The notes beneath the pieces are model-generated. The model had not been told where the DNA came from and ran no database searches. It was given only the letters and a program-made list of their open reading frames with translations. The translations under genes and the position numbers were made by a program. A DNA stretch of 64,000 nt from Vibrio sp. SCSIO 43136 (GTDB taxonomy: Bacteria; Pseudomonadota; Gammaproteobacteria; Enterobacterales; Vibrionaceae): assembly GCF_023716565.1 (NCBI RefSeq), contig NZ_CP071848.1, positions 2,852,001 to 2,916,000 on the forward strand. The letters are read 5' to 3'. Below are positions 12,222-22,102 of this stretch, piece by piece (positions within the stretch are counted from its first letter, which is position 1; the number at the start of each line of letters is the position of its first letter).

Positions 12222-13874
12222 TTAAGCCTTAAACGCCTTAAACGCATTAATCAAACCGTTGGTCGAACTATCATGAGAGCTAATTTCAGACTCGTCCGCA
12301 AGCTCAGGTAGGATTTGGTTGGCTAGTTGCTTACCAAGCTCTACACCCCACTGGTCAAAGCTGAAGATGTTCCAGATAACACCTTGTACGAAAATCTTGT
12401 GCTCGTACATTGCGATCAGGTTACCTAGTGTCTTAGGTGTGATTTGCTTAACCAAGATAGAGTTGGTTGGGCGGTTACCTTCAAATACTTTAAACGGTAC
12501 TAGGTCTGCGACTTCTTCTGCCGTTTTACCCGCTTTAGCGAACTCTTCACGTACTGTCTCTTGTGTCTTACCAAACGCAAGAGCTTCCGTTTGAGCAAAG
12601 AAGTTAGACATCAGTTTCTGGTGGTGATCGCCTGCTGGATTGTGGCTGATCGCCGGAGCAATAAAGTCACAAGGGATCAATTTAGTGCCTTGGTGTACCA
12701 ACTGGTAAAAAGCGTGTTGACCGTTAGTACCCGGCTCACCCCAGATAATTGGACCCGTCTGGTAATCGACTTCATTACCACCACGATCTACACACTTACC
12801 GTTAGACTCCATGTTACCTTGCTGGAAGTATGCTGCGAAGCGATGCATGTATTGGTCGTACGGCAAGATAGCTTCAGACTCAGCGCCATGGAAGTTGTTG
12901 TACCATAGGCCAATTAGCGCAAGGATCACAGGTACGTTTTGCTCGAAATCTGTCTCAGCAAAGTGCTTATCCATCTCGTGAGCACCAGATAGCAGCTCGA
13001 TGAAGTTATCGTAACCAACAGCAAGAGCGATAGACATACCGATTGCAGACCATAGAGAGTAACGACCACCAACCCAGTCCCAGAACTCAAACATGTTGTC
13101 AGTATCAATACCAAACTCAGCCACAGCCTGACCATTGGTCGAAAGCGCTGCGAAATGCTTAGCCACGTGCGCTTGGTCGCCTGCTGCTTCTAGGAACCAA
13201 TCACGCGCAGTGTGAGCGTTGGTCATGGTTTCTTGAGTAGTGAAGGTCTTAGATGCCACTAGGAATAGTGTTGTTTCAGGGTCAACATTCTTCAGTGTTT
13301 CAACGACGTGAGTGCCATCTACGTTAGATACAAAGTGCAGCTTGAGGTGGTTTTGGTACGGCTTAAGCGCCTCTGTCACCATGTAAGGACCCAAGTCAGA
13401 GCCACCGATACCAATATTCACTACGTCAGTGATCGCTTTGCCCGTGTAGCCTTTCCACTCACCAGAGATCACACGCTCAGTGAAACCTTTGATCTTCTCC
13501 AGCACAGCATTCACCGCTGGCATAACATCTTCACCGTTTACATTCACAGCTGTGTTGCTACGGTTGCGAAGCGCCGTGTGAAGCACTGCACGACCTTCAG
13601 TTTGGTTAATGAAATCACCACCAAACATCGCATCGATTGCGCCTTTTAGCTCGGTCTCTTGAGCCAAAGCAAATAGGTGCTTCATTGTCTCTTGGTCAAC
13701 TAAGTTTTTAGAGTAGTCAACAAGGATGTCGCTACCGAACTTTGCAGAGAACTCATTGAAGCGCTGTGGGTTTGCAGCAAACAGTGCTTTCAAATCCATA
13801 TCTTGTGCTGATTCGAAATGAGCAGTTAGAGCTTTCCAAGCTTGCGTTTGGGTTGGATTGATATTTTTTAGCAT
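12222..13874 (-). CDS. pgi: Glucose-6-phosphate isomerase
   Basis: This glycolytic enzyme interconverts glucose 6-phosphate and fructose 6-phosphate. It has 550 residues (E. coli 549). The start [20 protein letters not shown] matches the family N-terminus, so I rejected the in-frame extension to 13919. Signature regions are visible: [13 protein letters not shown], the [15 protein letters not shown] region and [12 protein letters not shown]. It is a single-gene transcript ended by the hairpin at 12104-12133. The 300 bp before the next gene (13875-14174) hold no gene that I can support. Confidence 0.97.
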   Translation of the reverse strand: MLKNINPTQTQAWKALTAHFESAQDMDLKALFAANPQRFNEFSAKFGSDILVDYSKNLVDQETMKHLFALAQETELKGAIDAMFGGDFINQTEGRAVLHTALRNRSNTAVNVNGEDVMPAVNAVLEKIKGFTERVISGEWKGYTGKAITDVVNIGIGGSDLGPYMVTEALKPYQNHLKLHFVSNVDGTHVVETLKNVDPETTLFLVASKTFTTQETMTNAHTARDWFLEAAGDQAHVAKHFAALSTNGQAVAEFGIDTDNMFEFWDWVGGRYSLWSAIGMSIALAVGYDNFIELLSGAHEMDKHFAETDFEQNVPVILALIGLWYNNFHGAESEAILPYDQYMHRFAAYFQQGNMESNGKCVDRGGNEVDYQTGPIIWGEPGTNGQHAFYQLVHQGTKLIPCDFIAPAISHNPAGDHHQKLMSNFFAQTEALAFGKTQETVREEFAKAGKTAEEVADLVPFKVFEGNRPTNSILVKQITPKTLGNLIAMYEHKIFVQGVIWNIFSFDQWGVELGKQLANQILPELADESEISSHDSSTNGLINAFKAFKA

Positions 13875-14174
13875 GGTGATAAATCCCAATGATCCTTTGG
13901 TGTCGTCTTCCAGCCTCATGCCAGAATAACTTTTCCAGTTTTAAGCAAATAAATTGGCGTACGCCGCAACCCTACTTAATCCACCCTCTTCTAGTGCTAG
14001 CGAAGAAAAGGCCGGGCCCCCAAAGTAGAGTTGTTGTAATAATATTTCAGGATTTGGATTATGGCGTAATGACCGTACACCAACCATGAGGTGGGTCACG
14101 ATAACCAATTCCTAATGCCCAACTCTTGGTTAGACTAGTATTATGTGCACACCCTGTACATTGAGGAACCAAGC

Positions 14175-14594
14175 ATGTGGTCACAAGTTAGCCTCAAAGT
14201 GGCACCCAAATCCCGAGGGTTCCACCTTATCACTGATGAAATTGAACAACAAATAACGCAGATCAATCAAATACGCGTTGGTCTGTTACATCTGTTTATT
14301 CAGCATACCTCGGCAAGTTTAACCATTAATGAAAATGCCGATCCCACTGTGCGCTGTGATATGGAAGCACACTTTAACAAGTTTGTGCCAGAAAGAGCGC
14401 CTTACTACCGCCATACTTACGAAGGGGACGATGACATGCCTGCGCACATCAAAGCCTCAACGTTGGGCACGAGCGTGACCATCCCAATCAGTCATGGCCG
14501 CTTAGCCTTGGGAACATGGCAAGGCATCTACCTTGGTGAGCATCGAGACCATGGTGGTGCTCGCACCATAATTGCTACGATCCAAGGCGAGTGA
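14175..14594 (+). CDS. yjbQ: YjbQ family protein (secondary thiamine-phosphate synthase-like)
   Basis: A 139-residue protein of the YjbQ/UPF0047 family. The residues [35 protein letters not shown] and [16 protein letters not shown] follow E. coli YjbQ nearly throughout. The family has weak thiamine-phosphate synthase activity, but its true role is unsettled. I chose ATG at 14175 (MWSQVSLK, as in E. coli YjbQ), preceded by GAGG; an upstream GTG gives ten extra residues without support. Confidence 0.88.
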   Translation: MWSQVSLKVAPKSRGFHLITDEIEQQITQINQIRVGLLHLFIQHTSASLTINENADPTVRCDMEAHFNKFVPERAPYYRHTYEGDDDMPAHIKASTLGTSVTIPISHGRLALGTWQGIYLGEHRDHGGARTIIATIQGE

Positions 14595-14602
14595 AAGGTG
14601 CA

Positions 14603-14630
14603 TAAAAAAGCCCAGCATTACGCTGGGCCC
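14603..14630 (-). terminator. Terminator between yjbQ and the barrel-protein gene
   Basis: The hairpin GCCCAGC-ATTAC-GCTGGGC has its T run on the minus-strand side. It therefore mainly serves the leftward gene ending at 14634, just before it, and may also slow transcription from yjbQ. Confidence 0.75.
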
Positions 14631-14633
14631 TGT

Positions 14634-15851
14634 TCAAAACGGTTGGTTAACCATCACTCTAAAGAGTCCTTCCTCACTGCCCGCAGCAATTTCGGTGCGA
14701 ACCACAATGCCTTCCACTTGGAAACGAATGCCTCCACCGGCGTTCCATTTCATGTCAGTATGAAGCGTTTTTAGATTAAGCTCGTCGGCAACTCGACCTG
14801 CATCAATAAAGGCGACAAACTGCCACCAAGGCACGTCATACCAATTGAATACTGGCCAAGACCCTAGCGGTTGCCACTCAGGCATAACTCGATACTCAAC
14901 ACTGTAGTGCACCGCTGAGCGACCATGATAACGCTCACCGCTATAACCACGTAAACGATATAAACCACCTAGCGTTACGCCAGCGTATTCAGGTGGACGA
15001 TGGCATATCTCTTGATCGCATTGGTTCCAAGTAGGGGTGTCTGCCAGATAAGCGTCTAATGAGAGCACTTGACTACTAAACACTCCTTCCCATGCGCCTA
15101 AGTCATAGTGACGGCTATGGTCAGCTTCAACTACCACCCACTGGCTACCGTCTGAAGTTGAAGGCGAGTAAGTCAAATCGAAGTTGGTTTTACTGCCTTG
15201 TGAAGGATTTCGCACATCATTACGATTATCCCACTCATAACCAAGCTTTACGCCCCAAGTTGATTCGGGGATATCAGCAGCCTCAGGCACGTCTAATATA
15301 CGTCGATGATAAAACGGCTCTACGATCACTGAGCTAACACCACTTTCGCTCGGATCAGAACCGGTAATTTCTCTCGTTGGTCTTTTCGCCTGTTGAATAC
15401 CATTTTTCGCCACTGCACCAAAAGGCAGTACGTATTCCATGGTTAAACGATAACGATCTTCTTCGCCATCGGTGGTAATGGCTTGGTCAAAGCTCGAGTC
15501 ATTGCTGCCGCTATCGCCAATAAAGTAGTCGTAACCTGCGTATTTGGCGTTGTAGGCATCCATACTCAGAAGGATCGAGTCACCAATACGAAAGTTATTG
15601 TAGTTAACGTAGGTGATGGTTGTGCCTTTGCTGGAGCTCAGGCCCGATATAACAAAGCCATCTGTCTCTTGTATTAGCCCTTTAATGAGGCCAGCAGCAC
15701 CTACAGTGGTTCCTAAAGTGTCAGTAGAAAAGGCAAACGGAACCGCCGCAGAGTCTTCAAACCAGTCGTACCAATTGTTACGAGCGGCCTGCGTTGTTGT
15801 CGCTACACAGCACAGTGATATAGCGGCCCATCGATTGAAATGACTCACCAT
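14634..15851 (-). CDS. BamA/TamA family outer membrane protein
   Basis: A predicted 405-residue outer membrane barrel of the bacterial surface antigen (D15/Omp85) type. It has a signal peptide ending near TTQAA and no clear POTRA domain. The Omp85 loop-6 signature is present as RLRGYSGERYHGR (compare VRGF/Y) at about 300-312, and the C-terminus ends in VMVNQPF, with a terminal aromatic. Such single-domain members occur in many Vibrio genomes with unknown substrates. The gene lies just downstream of alr (stop/start 3 bp apart) and is probably co-transcribed with it. Confidence 0.8.
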   Translation of the reverse strand: MVSHFNRWAAISLCCVATTTQAARNNWYDWFEDSAAVPFAFSTDTLGTTVGAAGLIKGLIQETDGFVISGLSSSKGTTITYVNYNNFRIGDSILLSMDAYNAKYAGYDYFIGDSGSNDSSFDQAITTDGEEDRYRLTMEYVLPFGAVAKNGIQQAKRPTREITGSDPSESGVSSVIVEPFYHRRILDVPEAADIPESTWGVKLGYEWDNRNDVRNPSQGSKTNFDLTYSPSTSDGSQWVVVEADHSRHYDLGAWEGVFSSQVLSLDAYLADTPTWNQCDQEICHRPPEYAGVTLGGLYRLRGYSGERYHGRSAVHYSVEYRVMPEWQPLGSWPVFNWYDVPWWQFVAFIDAGRVADELNLKTLHTDMKWNAGGGIRFQVEGIVVRTEIAAGSEEGLFRVMVNQPF

Positions 15852-15854
15852 GGT

Positions 15855-16934
15855 TTAATCTTCACTGTAAGACATCTCGACACGAGACGTCAGCTTAGTC
15901 ACTAACTCATAGCCGATGGTTCCAACATGGGCAGCGACTTCTTCCACAGGCAGCTCACCTCCCCACATAATCACTTCGTCACCCACTTTGTCATCAGCGT
16001 CAGGGCCAAGATCAATCGTGATCATGTCCATTGACACACGCCCACAAATCGGAGCTCGTCGGCCATTAACTAGAACTGGTGTACCATTAGGTGCCATGCG
16101 CGGATAGCCATCACCGTAACCAATCGCTATCACGCCAACTTTGGTATCTTGCTCAGCACACCAAGTTGCGCCATAGCCAACGCACTCGCCTTGCTTAACA
16201 TTACGTACAGCAATCAAGTGAGAAGAGAGTGTCATGGCCGGTTTAAAGCCCATTGACTGTGCACTCTTGTCGGCAAAAGGTGACACACCATACATGATGA
16301 TCCCTGGTCTTACCCACTCTAAATGGCTATCTGGCCAGGCTAAAATTCCGGCGGATGCCGCCAATGAGCGCTCGCCTTTACAACCTTCCGTCAATTGAGT
16401 GAACAGGCTAATTTGCTCTGATGTGATGGATTTATCTATCTCATCAGCGCAGCCAAAGTGACTCACATAGCGAAGGGGTTTAGCGACGTTGTTACACGCT
16501 TTCAGTCTGGCAACAAAGTCACCGTACTGCTCAGGGTGCACGCCTAAACGGTGCATTCCAGAGTCAACTTTGAGCCACACCTTAACAGGTGTTTCAAGCT
16601 TGGCTTGCTCAAGTGCCTCAAGTTGTTCATAGCAGTGCACTGCAGTTTGGATATTGTTGGTCACTAGGATCGGCAGATCGGTCGGCGAATAGAAGCCTTC
16701 CAACAATAAAATGGGCTTCACGATGCCACTTGCTCTTAGTTGCAGTGCCTCTTCAATACGAGCCACACCAAAAGCATCAGCATCTTCAGCGTGTTCTGCG
16801 ATGTGGGTTAATCCATGCCCATAGCCGTTAGCTTTTACCACGGCCATCACCTTACTCTTGGGTGCTTGTTTTTTTACTTGGCGTAGGTTGTGTTTCAGCG
16901 CACCTAAATCAATGTGCGCACACGCCGCTTTCAT
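15855..16934 (-). CDS. alr: Alanine racemase
   Basis: This PLP enzyme makes D-alanine for peptidoglycan. It has about 359 residues. The PLP lysine lies in VMAVVKANGYGHG near the N-terminus, the catalytic tyrosine in VGYGATW, and RPGIIMYGVSP and GYGDGYPR are standard. I chose ATG at 16934 (MKAACAHIDL), preceded by GAGTGAG; the GTG three codons upstream is an alternative. It follows dnaB on the same strand with a short gap, the classical dnaB-alr order. Confidence 0.95.
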   Translation of the reverse strand: MKAACAHIDLGALKHNLRQVKKQAPKSKVMAVVKANGYGHGLTHIAEHAEDADAFGVARIEEALQLRASGIVKPILLLEGFYSPTDLPILVTNNIQTAVHCYEQLEALEQAKLETPVKVWLKVDSGMHRLGVHPEQYGDFVARLKACNNVAKPLRYVSHFGCADEIDKSITSEQISLFTQLTEGCKGERSLAASAGILAWPDSHLEWVRPGIIMYGVSPFADKSAQSMGFKPAMTLSSHLIAVRNVKQGECVGYGATWCAEQDTKVGVIAIGYGDGYPRMAPNGTPVLVNGRRAPICGRVSMDMITIDLGPDADDKVGDEVIMWGGELPVEEVAAHVGTIGYELVTKLTSRVEMSYSED

Positions 16935-16954
16935 GTAACTCACTCAAACACCTA

Positions 16955-19837
16955 TTACTCTTCGTCCACATCAAACGCAGGACCTGCGTAGTTATCAAAT
17001 CGAGAGAACTGACCTTGGAAGGTCAAACGCACTGAACCGATTGGACCGTTACGCTGCTTACCTAGGATAATTTCTGCGGTTCCCTTCATCGAACTATCTG
17101 GGTTGTAGACCTCATCACGGTAAATAAACATGATCAAGTCGGCATCCTGCTCAATAGAGCCCGATTCACGAAGATCCGAGTTCACCGGGCGTTTATCCGC
17201 ACGCTGCTCTAGGGAACGGTTAAGCTGAGACAGCGCTACTACAGGAACGTTCAGCTCTTTTGCCAGCGCTTTAAGCGAGCGAGAGATCTCAGCAATTTCC
17301 AAAGTACGGTTTTCCGTAAGTGACGGCACACGCATCAACTGAAGGTAGTCGACCATGATCATGCTAAGACCACCATGCTCACGAGCAATACGGCGCGCAC
17401 GAGAGCGCACTTCAGTTGGAGTCAGACCTGAGGCATCATCGATGTAGATGTTCTTTTTCTCCATCAACATGCCCATAGTTGACGAAATACGCGCCCAATC
17501 CTCATCATCTAACTGACCAGTACGGATCTTGGTTTGGTCAACACGAGAAAGGGATGCCAACATACGCATCATCAACTGTTCTGATGGCATCTCTAGAGAG
17601 AAGATAAGTACGGGTTTGTCTTGCGACATTGCGGCGTTTTCACATAAATTCATCGCAAAGGTAGTGTTGTGGACACAGATATCTTGAGCGATAAAGTTGT
17701 GCGTCTCAGGCACGGTGAGATCGTACACCTGCTTCTCACCCAGAGATTCGATTGAGACTACGCTATCCCAATAGAGATCAGAACGGCTTAGCTTGTCTAG
17801 ATATTCATCGTTTAGCAGTTTGGCAAATAGCGCCGCTCGCTGACGGGAGATATTACGTTTACTCTCACCTTGAAGATGTGGATTGTACCCTTCTGGATAG
17901 TTCAGACCCGCCGCTTGATATAGTTCTTTCCAGCTACGATCTTTTTTCTGCTCCAGTACATACTCGTTGACTGAATCCGGCAGAGCATCAAGGTTGCTAT
18001 GTTCAGCTTTTGACTGCAACAAAACAGAGACTTCTTGCGTAGCTGCGGCTTTACCAAAGATGCCAATCTGCTCAATAAAGCGTAATTGGCTGCTTTGGTC
18101 CATGATCTCAAGCTCGAAAGCTTGATTGGCTTTATGGCGTAATTTCGCAATCACTCCAAAACGCAACAGAAGGTGCTGCAATGAACGAATTAATGACTCG
18201 CTCGAAGAGGCATAGCTAATACGAGATTGCTGGTTGGCTTGGACAAACGCACTACCGTCACAAGAGTAAAGACGGTTGATAAACAGTGCCAGCTGCTCTT
18301 TAGGCAGAGTGAAAACGGCCTTGGGTAACTGTTTTTCAATCGCCAGTTTATTCCATACACCATGCTTAGCTAAAAACTCAGATACGGCGTTGGCACTGTT
18401 TTTCGTCAACGCCGAAAGAGTAGGAATACCCATCTCCGATAGATCAAGTTGCAGCAAGTCAATCACTGACTCCAACACAGGCTGACTTGGTACACAGATA
18501 CCCTTACGCCATTGTGAAACGGTCGATTTCGCCACATTGAGCTGGGTTGCTAGATCTTGACCAGTCATGGCTTGGGCTTTCATTGCTTGAGTCAGATGCT
18601 CGGCAAACCGTTGGCGATATTGCTGTGTTTCAGGCAAATCGCGACTCACACGAAATGATGGTGTTCTGTGCTCACACTCGATAGCGATAACATCAACAGC
18701 GTCAAAGCCAGACATTGCCTGAGTAAAGTCATCAACAATTTCTTGATTACTGTTGGTAAAGATTGGGCTGCTTTGGGTCGTGCCACCATCGCCCAAGAAA
18801 TAGGCTAGGGCTTTCACCTCATGCTCTGGCATCGCTTGTTGACCAAATACCGCAAGCTCTCGTGGCACTGCAACACGGTCACCAACAGCTACGTTCTCCA
18901 ACGGCTGCCAGCCGTTGCCTGTTAAAAACGGGTGTGTGAGAGTTGTCTCGATCACACGCCCTAAGGCCGTTGTCACTCGAAAAACGGGTTTGAGACCGTC
19001 ATCGACAAAATCAGATGCTTGTGCCTCAACTAGGTGGTAGTCATTGTTCACCGATAGCAAATTTGCTTGCTTACGAGCGACCAACTCGTCAATAGTATTC
19101 AACTCACCAGTGGCAGGGTCAGCGATCAAAGAGCCAGATACAATGCACTTACCCATTGATGGACGCGCCGCCACAATGATCAAATCAGAACCTTGAAGGC
19201 CTGCTGTTTTCTTGTTGAGATCGCTAAAGCCAGTGTTAACGCCCGTAACACCATCTTGTGGCGTTTTGTACAGAATTTCGATTCGTTCTAGGGTCTTTTC
19301 TAGAATGTTATCGACATTTTGTGGGCCTTCGTTTTCACTGGTACGAGACTCTGCAATAGCAAAGACTTTACTCTCCGCCATATCCACCAGCTCTTCCGAA
19401 GAGCGACCTTGAGGGTCGTAACCTGCATCGGCAATTTCATTGGCGACACCGATCAGACCACGAACCATGGCACGCTCGGCAACAATATCCGCATATGCGT
19501 TAATATTTGCTGCACTTGGTGTGTTTTTGGCCAAATCAGCAAGGTAAGCAAAACCTCCCACTTCATCCAGTTGCTCGCGCTGTTCGAGAAACTCTGATAG
19601 GGTAATTAAATCAAGTGGTTGGCTATCTTCCAATAGAGCTTTCACCCCTTCGAAGATCAAACGATGAGGTCGACTGTAAAAGTCAGAAGCAATGACTCGC
19701 TCAGCAACGGTATCCCAGCGTTCATTGTCCAACAATAAGCCACCGATAACTGACTGCTCAGCCTCTAGTGAGTGTGGAGGAACTTTGATAGCATCCACTT
19801 GGCTATCTACTGGTTTTTGGTTGCGATTGTCTGCCAT
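16955..19837 (-). CDS. dnaB: Replicative DNA helicase DnaB containing an intein
   Basis: The hexameric replicative helicase is interrupted in frame by an intein. The 960-residue precursor has an N-extein of 230 residues ending ARPSMGK, a 494-residue intein (231-724) and a C-extein of 236 residues starting TTFAMNL. Splicing would give a 466-residue DnaB, close to the E. coli 471. The host part has the N-terminal domain (SLEAEQSVIGG) and the RecA-like motor with Walker A rebuilt as PSMGKTTFA, Walker B IMVDYLQL and the SDLRESGSIEQDADL motif. Without splicing the ATPase loop is broken, so splicing must work if this is the only dnaB. Confidence 0.96.
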   Translation of the reverse strand: MADNRNQKPVDSQVDAIKVPPHSLEAEQSVIGGLLLDNERWDTVAERVIASDFYSRPHRLIFEGVKALLEDSQPLDLITLSEFLEQREQLDEVGGFAYLADLAKNTPSAANINAYADIVAERAMVRGLIGVANEIADAGYDPQGRSSEELVDMAESKVFAIAESRTSENEGPQNVDNILEKTLERIEILYKTPQDGVTGVNTGFSDLNKKTAGLQGSDLIIVAARPSMGKCIVSGSLIADPATGELNTIDELVARKQANLLSVNNDYHLVEAQASDFVDDGLKPVFRVTTALGRVIETTLTHPFLTGNGWQPLENVAVGDRVAVPRELAVFGQQAMPEHEVKALAYFLGDGGTTQSSPIFTNSNQEIVDDFTQAMSGFDAVDVIAIECEHRTPSFRVSRDLPETQQYRQRFAEHLTQAMKAQAMTGQDLATQLNVAKSTVSQWRKGICVPSQPVLESVIDLLQLDLSEMGIPTLSALTKNSANAVSEFLAKHGVWNKLAIEKQLPKAVFTLPKEQLALFINRLYSCDGSAFVQANQQSRISYASSSESLIRSLQHLLLRFGVIAKLRHKANQAFELEIMDQSSQLRFIEQIGIFGKAAATQEVSVLLQSKAEHSNLDALPDSVNEYVLEQKKDRSWKELYQAAGLNYPEGYNPHLQGESKRNISRQRAALFAKLLNDEYLDKLSRSDLYWDSVVSIESLGEKQVYDLTVPETHNFIAQDICVHNTTFAMNLCENAAMSQDKPVLIFSLEMPSEQLMMRMLASLSRVDQTKIRTGQLDDEDWARISSTMGMLMEKKNIYIDDASGLTPTEVRSRARRIAREHGGLSMIMVDYLQLMRVPSLTENRTLEIAEISRSLKALAKELNVPVVALSQLNRSLEQRADKRPVNSDLRESGSIEQDADLIMFIYRDEVYNPDSSMKGTAEIILGKQRNGPIGSVRLTFQGQFSRFDNYAGPAFDVDEE
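17666..19147 (-). mobile_element. DnaB intein with LAGLIDADG endonuclease and HTH insert
   Basis: This protein-splicing element sits between Lys230 and Thr725 of the Walker A loop. It begins with Cys231 (CIVSGSLIADPATGE). Block B is TLTHPF (about 299-304), and the C-terminal blocks are VYDLTVPETHNF and ICVHN, ending in His-Asn before Thr+1: a class 1 intein with all splicing residues. Two dodecapeptide (LAGLIDADG) motifs, ALAYFLGDGG (343-352) and LFINRLYSCDG (518-528), keep their aspartates (D350, D527). A Cro/cI-type helix-turn-helix (about 424-464) lies between them. The element is probably an active homing intein. Confidence 0.95.
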
Positions 19838-19971
19838 GGTTATCTCAGAAAACGGTTATTGACCGCCCATTATAACCAAGATAAGTCGTTTGTAATCTGT
19901 TGTGAGTAATTTAACGCATGCCTGACGCAGGCTTTACGTACCGTCTCTACAATTGCCATCCGTATAATTTC

Positions 19972-20745
19972 ATGATGAGGTTTTTAGTGTTTAGAATTTC
20001 TTTGCTAGCAATATGCCTATTGGGCACTACTGCGGTGTATGCAGAGGAGAGTACGGACACTGTTGAGCCTTTGCCTTCCCCACTCGATATGGAAGTGGAA
20101 TTTGGTTATCAAGCACATACTGGAAACACCAATAATGAGTCGATCAATGGTCGTTTAGCGGCCAGCTATATCGAAGGTCGATACCGTACCACGGGTGAGT
20201 TTAAATACTACAAACTGGATAAAGATGGCGTTGAGGATAAAAACCAGTCCAACTACAAGATTCAGTCAGACTACAAATTAGGCCCTAGAACCTACCTGTA
20301 CGGTAACTTCAATGGAGTAGACTCCAAATACAGTGCTTACTTCAAGGATTATACCTTTTCAGGTGGTGTGGGTTATCAGTTCTCACATACCGATGATTTT
20401 ACTCTAGAAGCCGAATTAGGTCCGGGTTACCGCCACCAGCAACCCAACCTAGATGAGCTTGACGATGATGACCTGATCTTCCCACATAATGTGGATGAAG
20501 CTATCTTTCGTGGCAACATCAACAGTGTCTGGCAAATTCTCGATAACCTCGCTTTCAGCGCCGACGTTTCTGTCGTGGCGGGACGCTCGAATGCCCGCTG
20601 GGACAGTGAGCTCAGCCTAACTAATAACATCACCGACCAAGTCAAACTAAAGGTTATTCACAACCGTACTTATCACGATAAAGTACCAAGTAATCTAGAA
20701 AAAACCGACAGTGTGACCTCGGTAAACCTCTTAGTACATTTCTAA
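19972..20745 (+). CDS. DUF481 family outer membrane protein
   Basis: This predicted 257-residue protein has a signal peptide (MMRFLVFRISLLAICLLGTT, cut after VYA). An alternating barrel-like repeat pattern follows (EFGYQAHTGNTNNESING, GEFKYYKLDK, YGNFNGVDSKYSAYFKD) and it ends in VNLLVHF. This resembles the DUF481/YdiY family of putative salt-induced outer membrane proteins; the function is unknown. The frame is open upstream to 19918, but the double ATG at 19972 sits right before the signal sequence. It lies between dnaB (divergent) and the cytochrome oxidase cluster. Confidence 0.75.
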   Translation: MMRFLVFRISLLAICLLGTTAVYAEESTDTVEPLPSPLDMEVEFGYQAHTGNTNNESINGRLAASYIEGRYRTTGEFKYYKLDKDGVEDKNQSNYKIQSDYKLGPRTYLYGNFNGVDSKYSAYFKDYTFSGGVGYQFSHTDDFTLEAELGPGYRHQQPNLDELDDDDLIFPHNVDEAIFRGNINSVWQILDNLAFSADVSVVAGRSNARWDSELSLTNNITDQVKLKVIHNRTYHDKVPSNLEKTDSVTSVNLLVHF

Positions 20746-20968
20746 GCATTATTCCATTCCATACGCAAATTATAAATTTCTTGAACAATCGGATTTAAGA
20801 ATCTAGGTTTATTAACAAGATTGCAACAGTTGCAGTTTTGACTGTTTGATTCAGTTTTTATTCAAAGCTGATAAAACGCACAGCGGGCTATTTGTTGATA
20901 GGGATTTGTGCCCGCCTTAAGTTTGCGCCAATTGGCATACGCCAATCGCAACCGCAGGGAGACACTCC

Positions 20969-22102
20969 GTGAAGAAATACCTTTTTTGGGGATTGGGATT
21001 TGCGCTAAGTCCTACCTTGGTGTTCGCGAATAGCCAGTACAACTTGACCCAAGGGGTCACTCAAATCAGTGAAGAAGTCTATCAACTGCACATGTTGATA
21101 TTCTACATCTGCTGCGCCATCGCCCTAGTCGTGTTTGGGGTGATGTTCTACGCCATCTTCAAACACCGCAAATCCAAAGGTGCGGTGCCTGCTAACTTTC
21201 ATGAAAGCACCAAAGTTGAGGTTATCTGGACACTCGTCCCTATCCTTATTCTGATTGGTATGGCAATTCCAGCCACCAAGACTTTGATTGCTATGGAAGA
21301 TACCTCGGAATCAGAGTTGACGGTCAAGGTGACAGGCTCTCAATGGAAATGGCACTACAGCTATTTTGGTGAAGAGGTCGAATTCTATAGCTTCATGTCG
21401 ACCACAGAAAAACAGATTGAAGGTGAAGAAGCCAAAGGCGCTCATTACCTGCTAGAAGTTGATAAACCCTTGGTGCTTCCAATTAATCGCAAAGTGCGTT
21501 TCCTGCTGACTTCGGATGACGTCATCCACTCTTGGTGGGTGCCAGACTTTGCCGTCAAGAAAGATACCATTCCCGGCTTTATCAATGAGGCTTGGACCAA
21601 AATCGATAAACCTGGCGTCTATAGAGGCCAATGTGCAGAGCTCTGCGGCCGCAATCACGGCTTTATGCCTATCGTAGTACACGCTATGGAAGAGGCTAAG
21701 TTTGATGCTTGGCTCGCTAATGAGAAACAAGTCGCTATCGCCAAAGCTCAAGAAGCCAAAGCCGCGCTTAGCCAAGATCTATCGATGGACGAACTGATGA
21801 CCTTAGGTGAAGAAGTTTACCTTGGCCGATGCGCTGTTTGTCATCAAGCCAATGGCCTAGGCGTCGGCACTGTGTTCCCTGCATTGAAAGGCAGTGAAGT
21901 CGCGCTTGGCGACATAGGAGTTCATATCGATATGGTGGTCAACGGTGTACCCGGTACCGCGATGCAAGCCTTTGGATCTCAGCTGACCGATAAGGAAATT
22001 GCCGCCGTCGTGACCTACGAACGAAATGCATGGGAAAACAATACCGGAGACCAAGTTCAGGCTTCCGATGTCAATGAATTTAGAAGCAAGGAGGCTAACT
22101 AA
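20969..22102 (+). CDS. coxB: Cytochrome c oxidase subunit II with C-terminal cytochrome c domain
   Basis: Subunit II of an aa3/caa3-type terminal oxidase; it takes electrons from cytochrome c. A signal-like N-terminus and two membrane helices (about 41-64 and 84-104) precede the cupredoxin domain. The CuA ligands are seen as H187, C222, C226, H230 and M233. A fused cytochrome c domain follows, with heme site CAVCH (288-292) and probable axial M332. It has 377 residues. The start is a GTG preceded by CAGGGAGAC. The fused heme domain makes it a caa3-like subunit, so it may accept electrons without a soluble cytochrome c. First gene of the oxidase operon. Confidence 0.93.
   Translation: MKKYLFWGLGFALSPTLVFANSQYNLTQGVTQISEEVYQLHMLIFYICCAIALVVFGVMFYAIFKHRKSKGAVPANFHESTKVEVIWTLVPILILIGMAIPATKTLIAMEDTSESELTVKVTGSQWKWHYSYFGEEVEFYSFMSTTEKQIEGEEAKGAHYLLEVDKPLVLPINRKVRFLLTSDDVIHSWWVPDFAVKKDTIPGFINEAWTKIDKPGVYRGQCAELCGRNHGFMPIVVHAMEEAKFDAWLANEKQVAIAKAQEAKAALSQDLSMDELMTLGEEVYLGRCAVCHQANGLGVGTVFPALKGSEVALGDIGVHIDMVVNGVPGTAMQAFGSQLTDKEIAAVVTYERNAWENNTGDQVQASDVNEFRSKEAN

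Noticed and set aside
13875..14174. A small gene or sRNA in the pgi-yjbQ gap
   Set aside because: No good start signal, no terminator of its own and no recognisable structure; I see nothing I can support there.
20822..20832. GCAACAGTTGC palindrome before coxB as an operator
   Set aside because: It is short and matches no regulator site I know; it could be chance.
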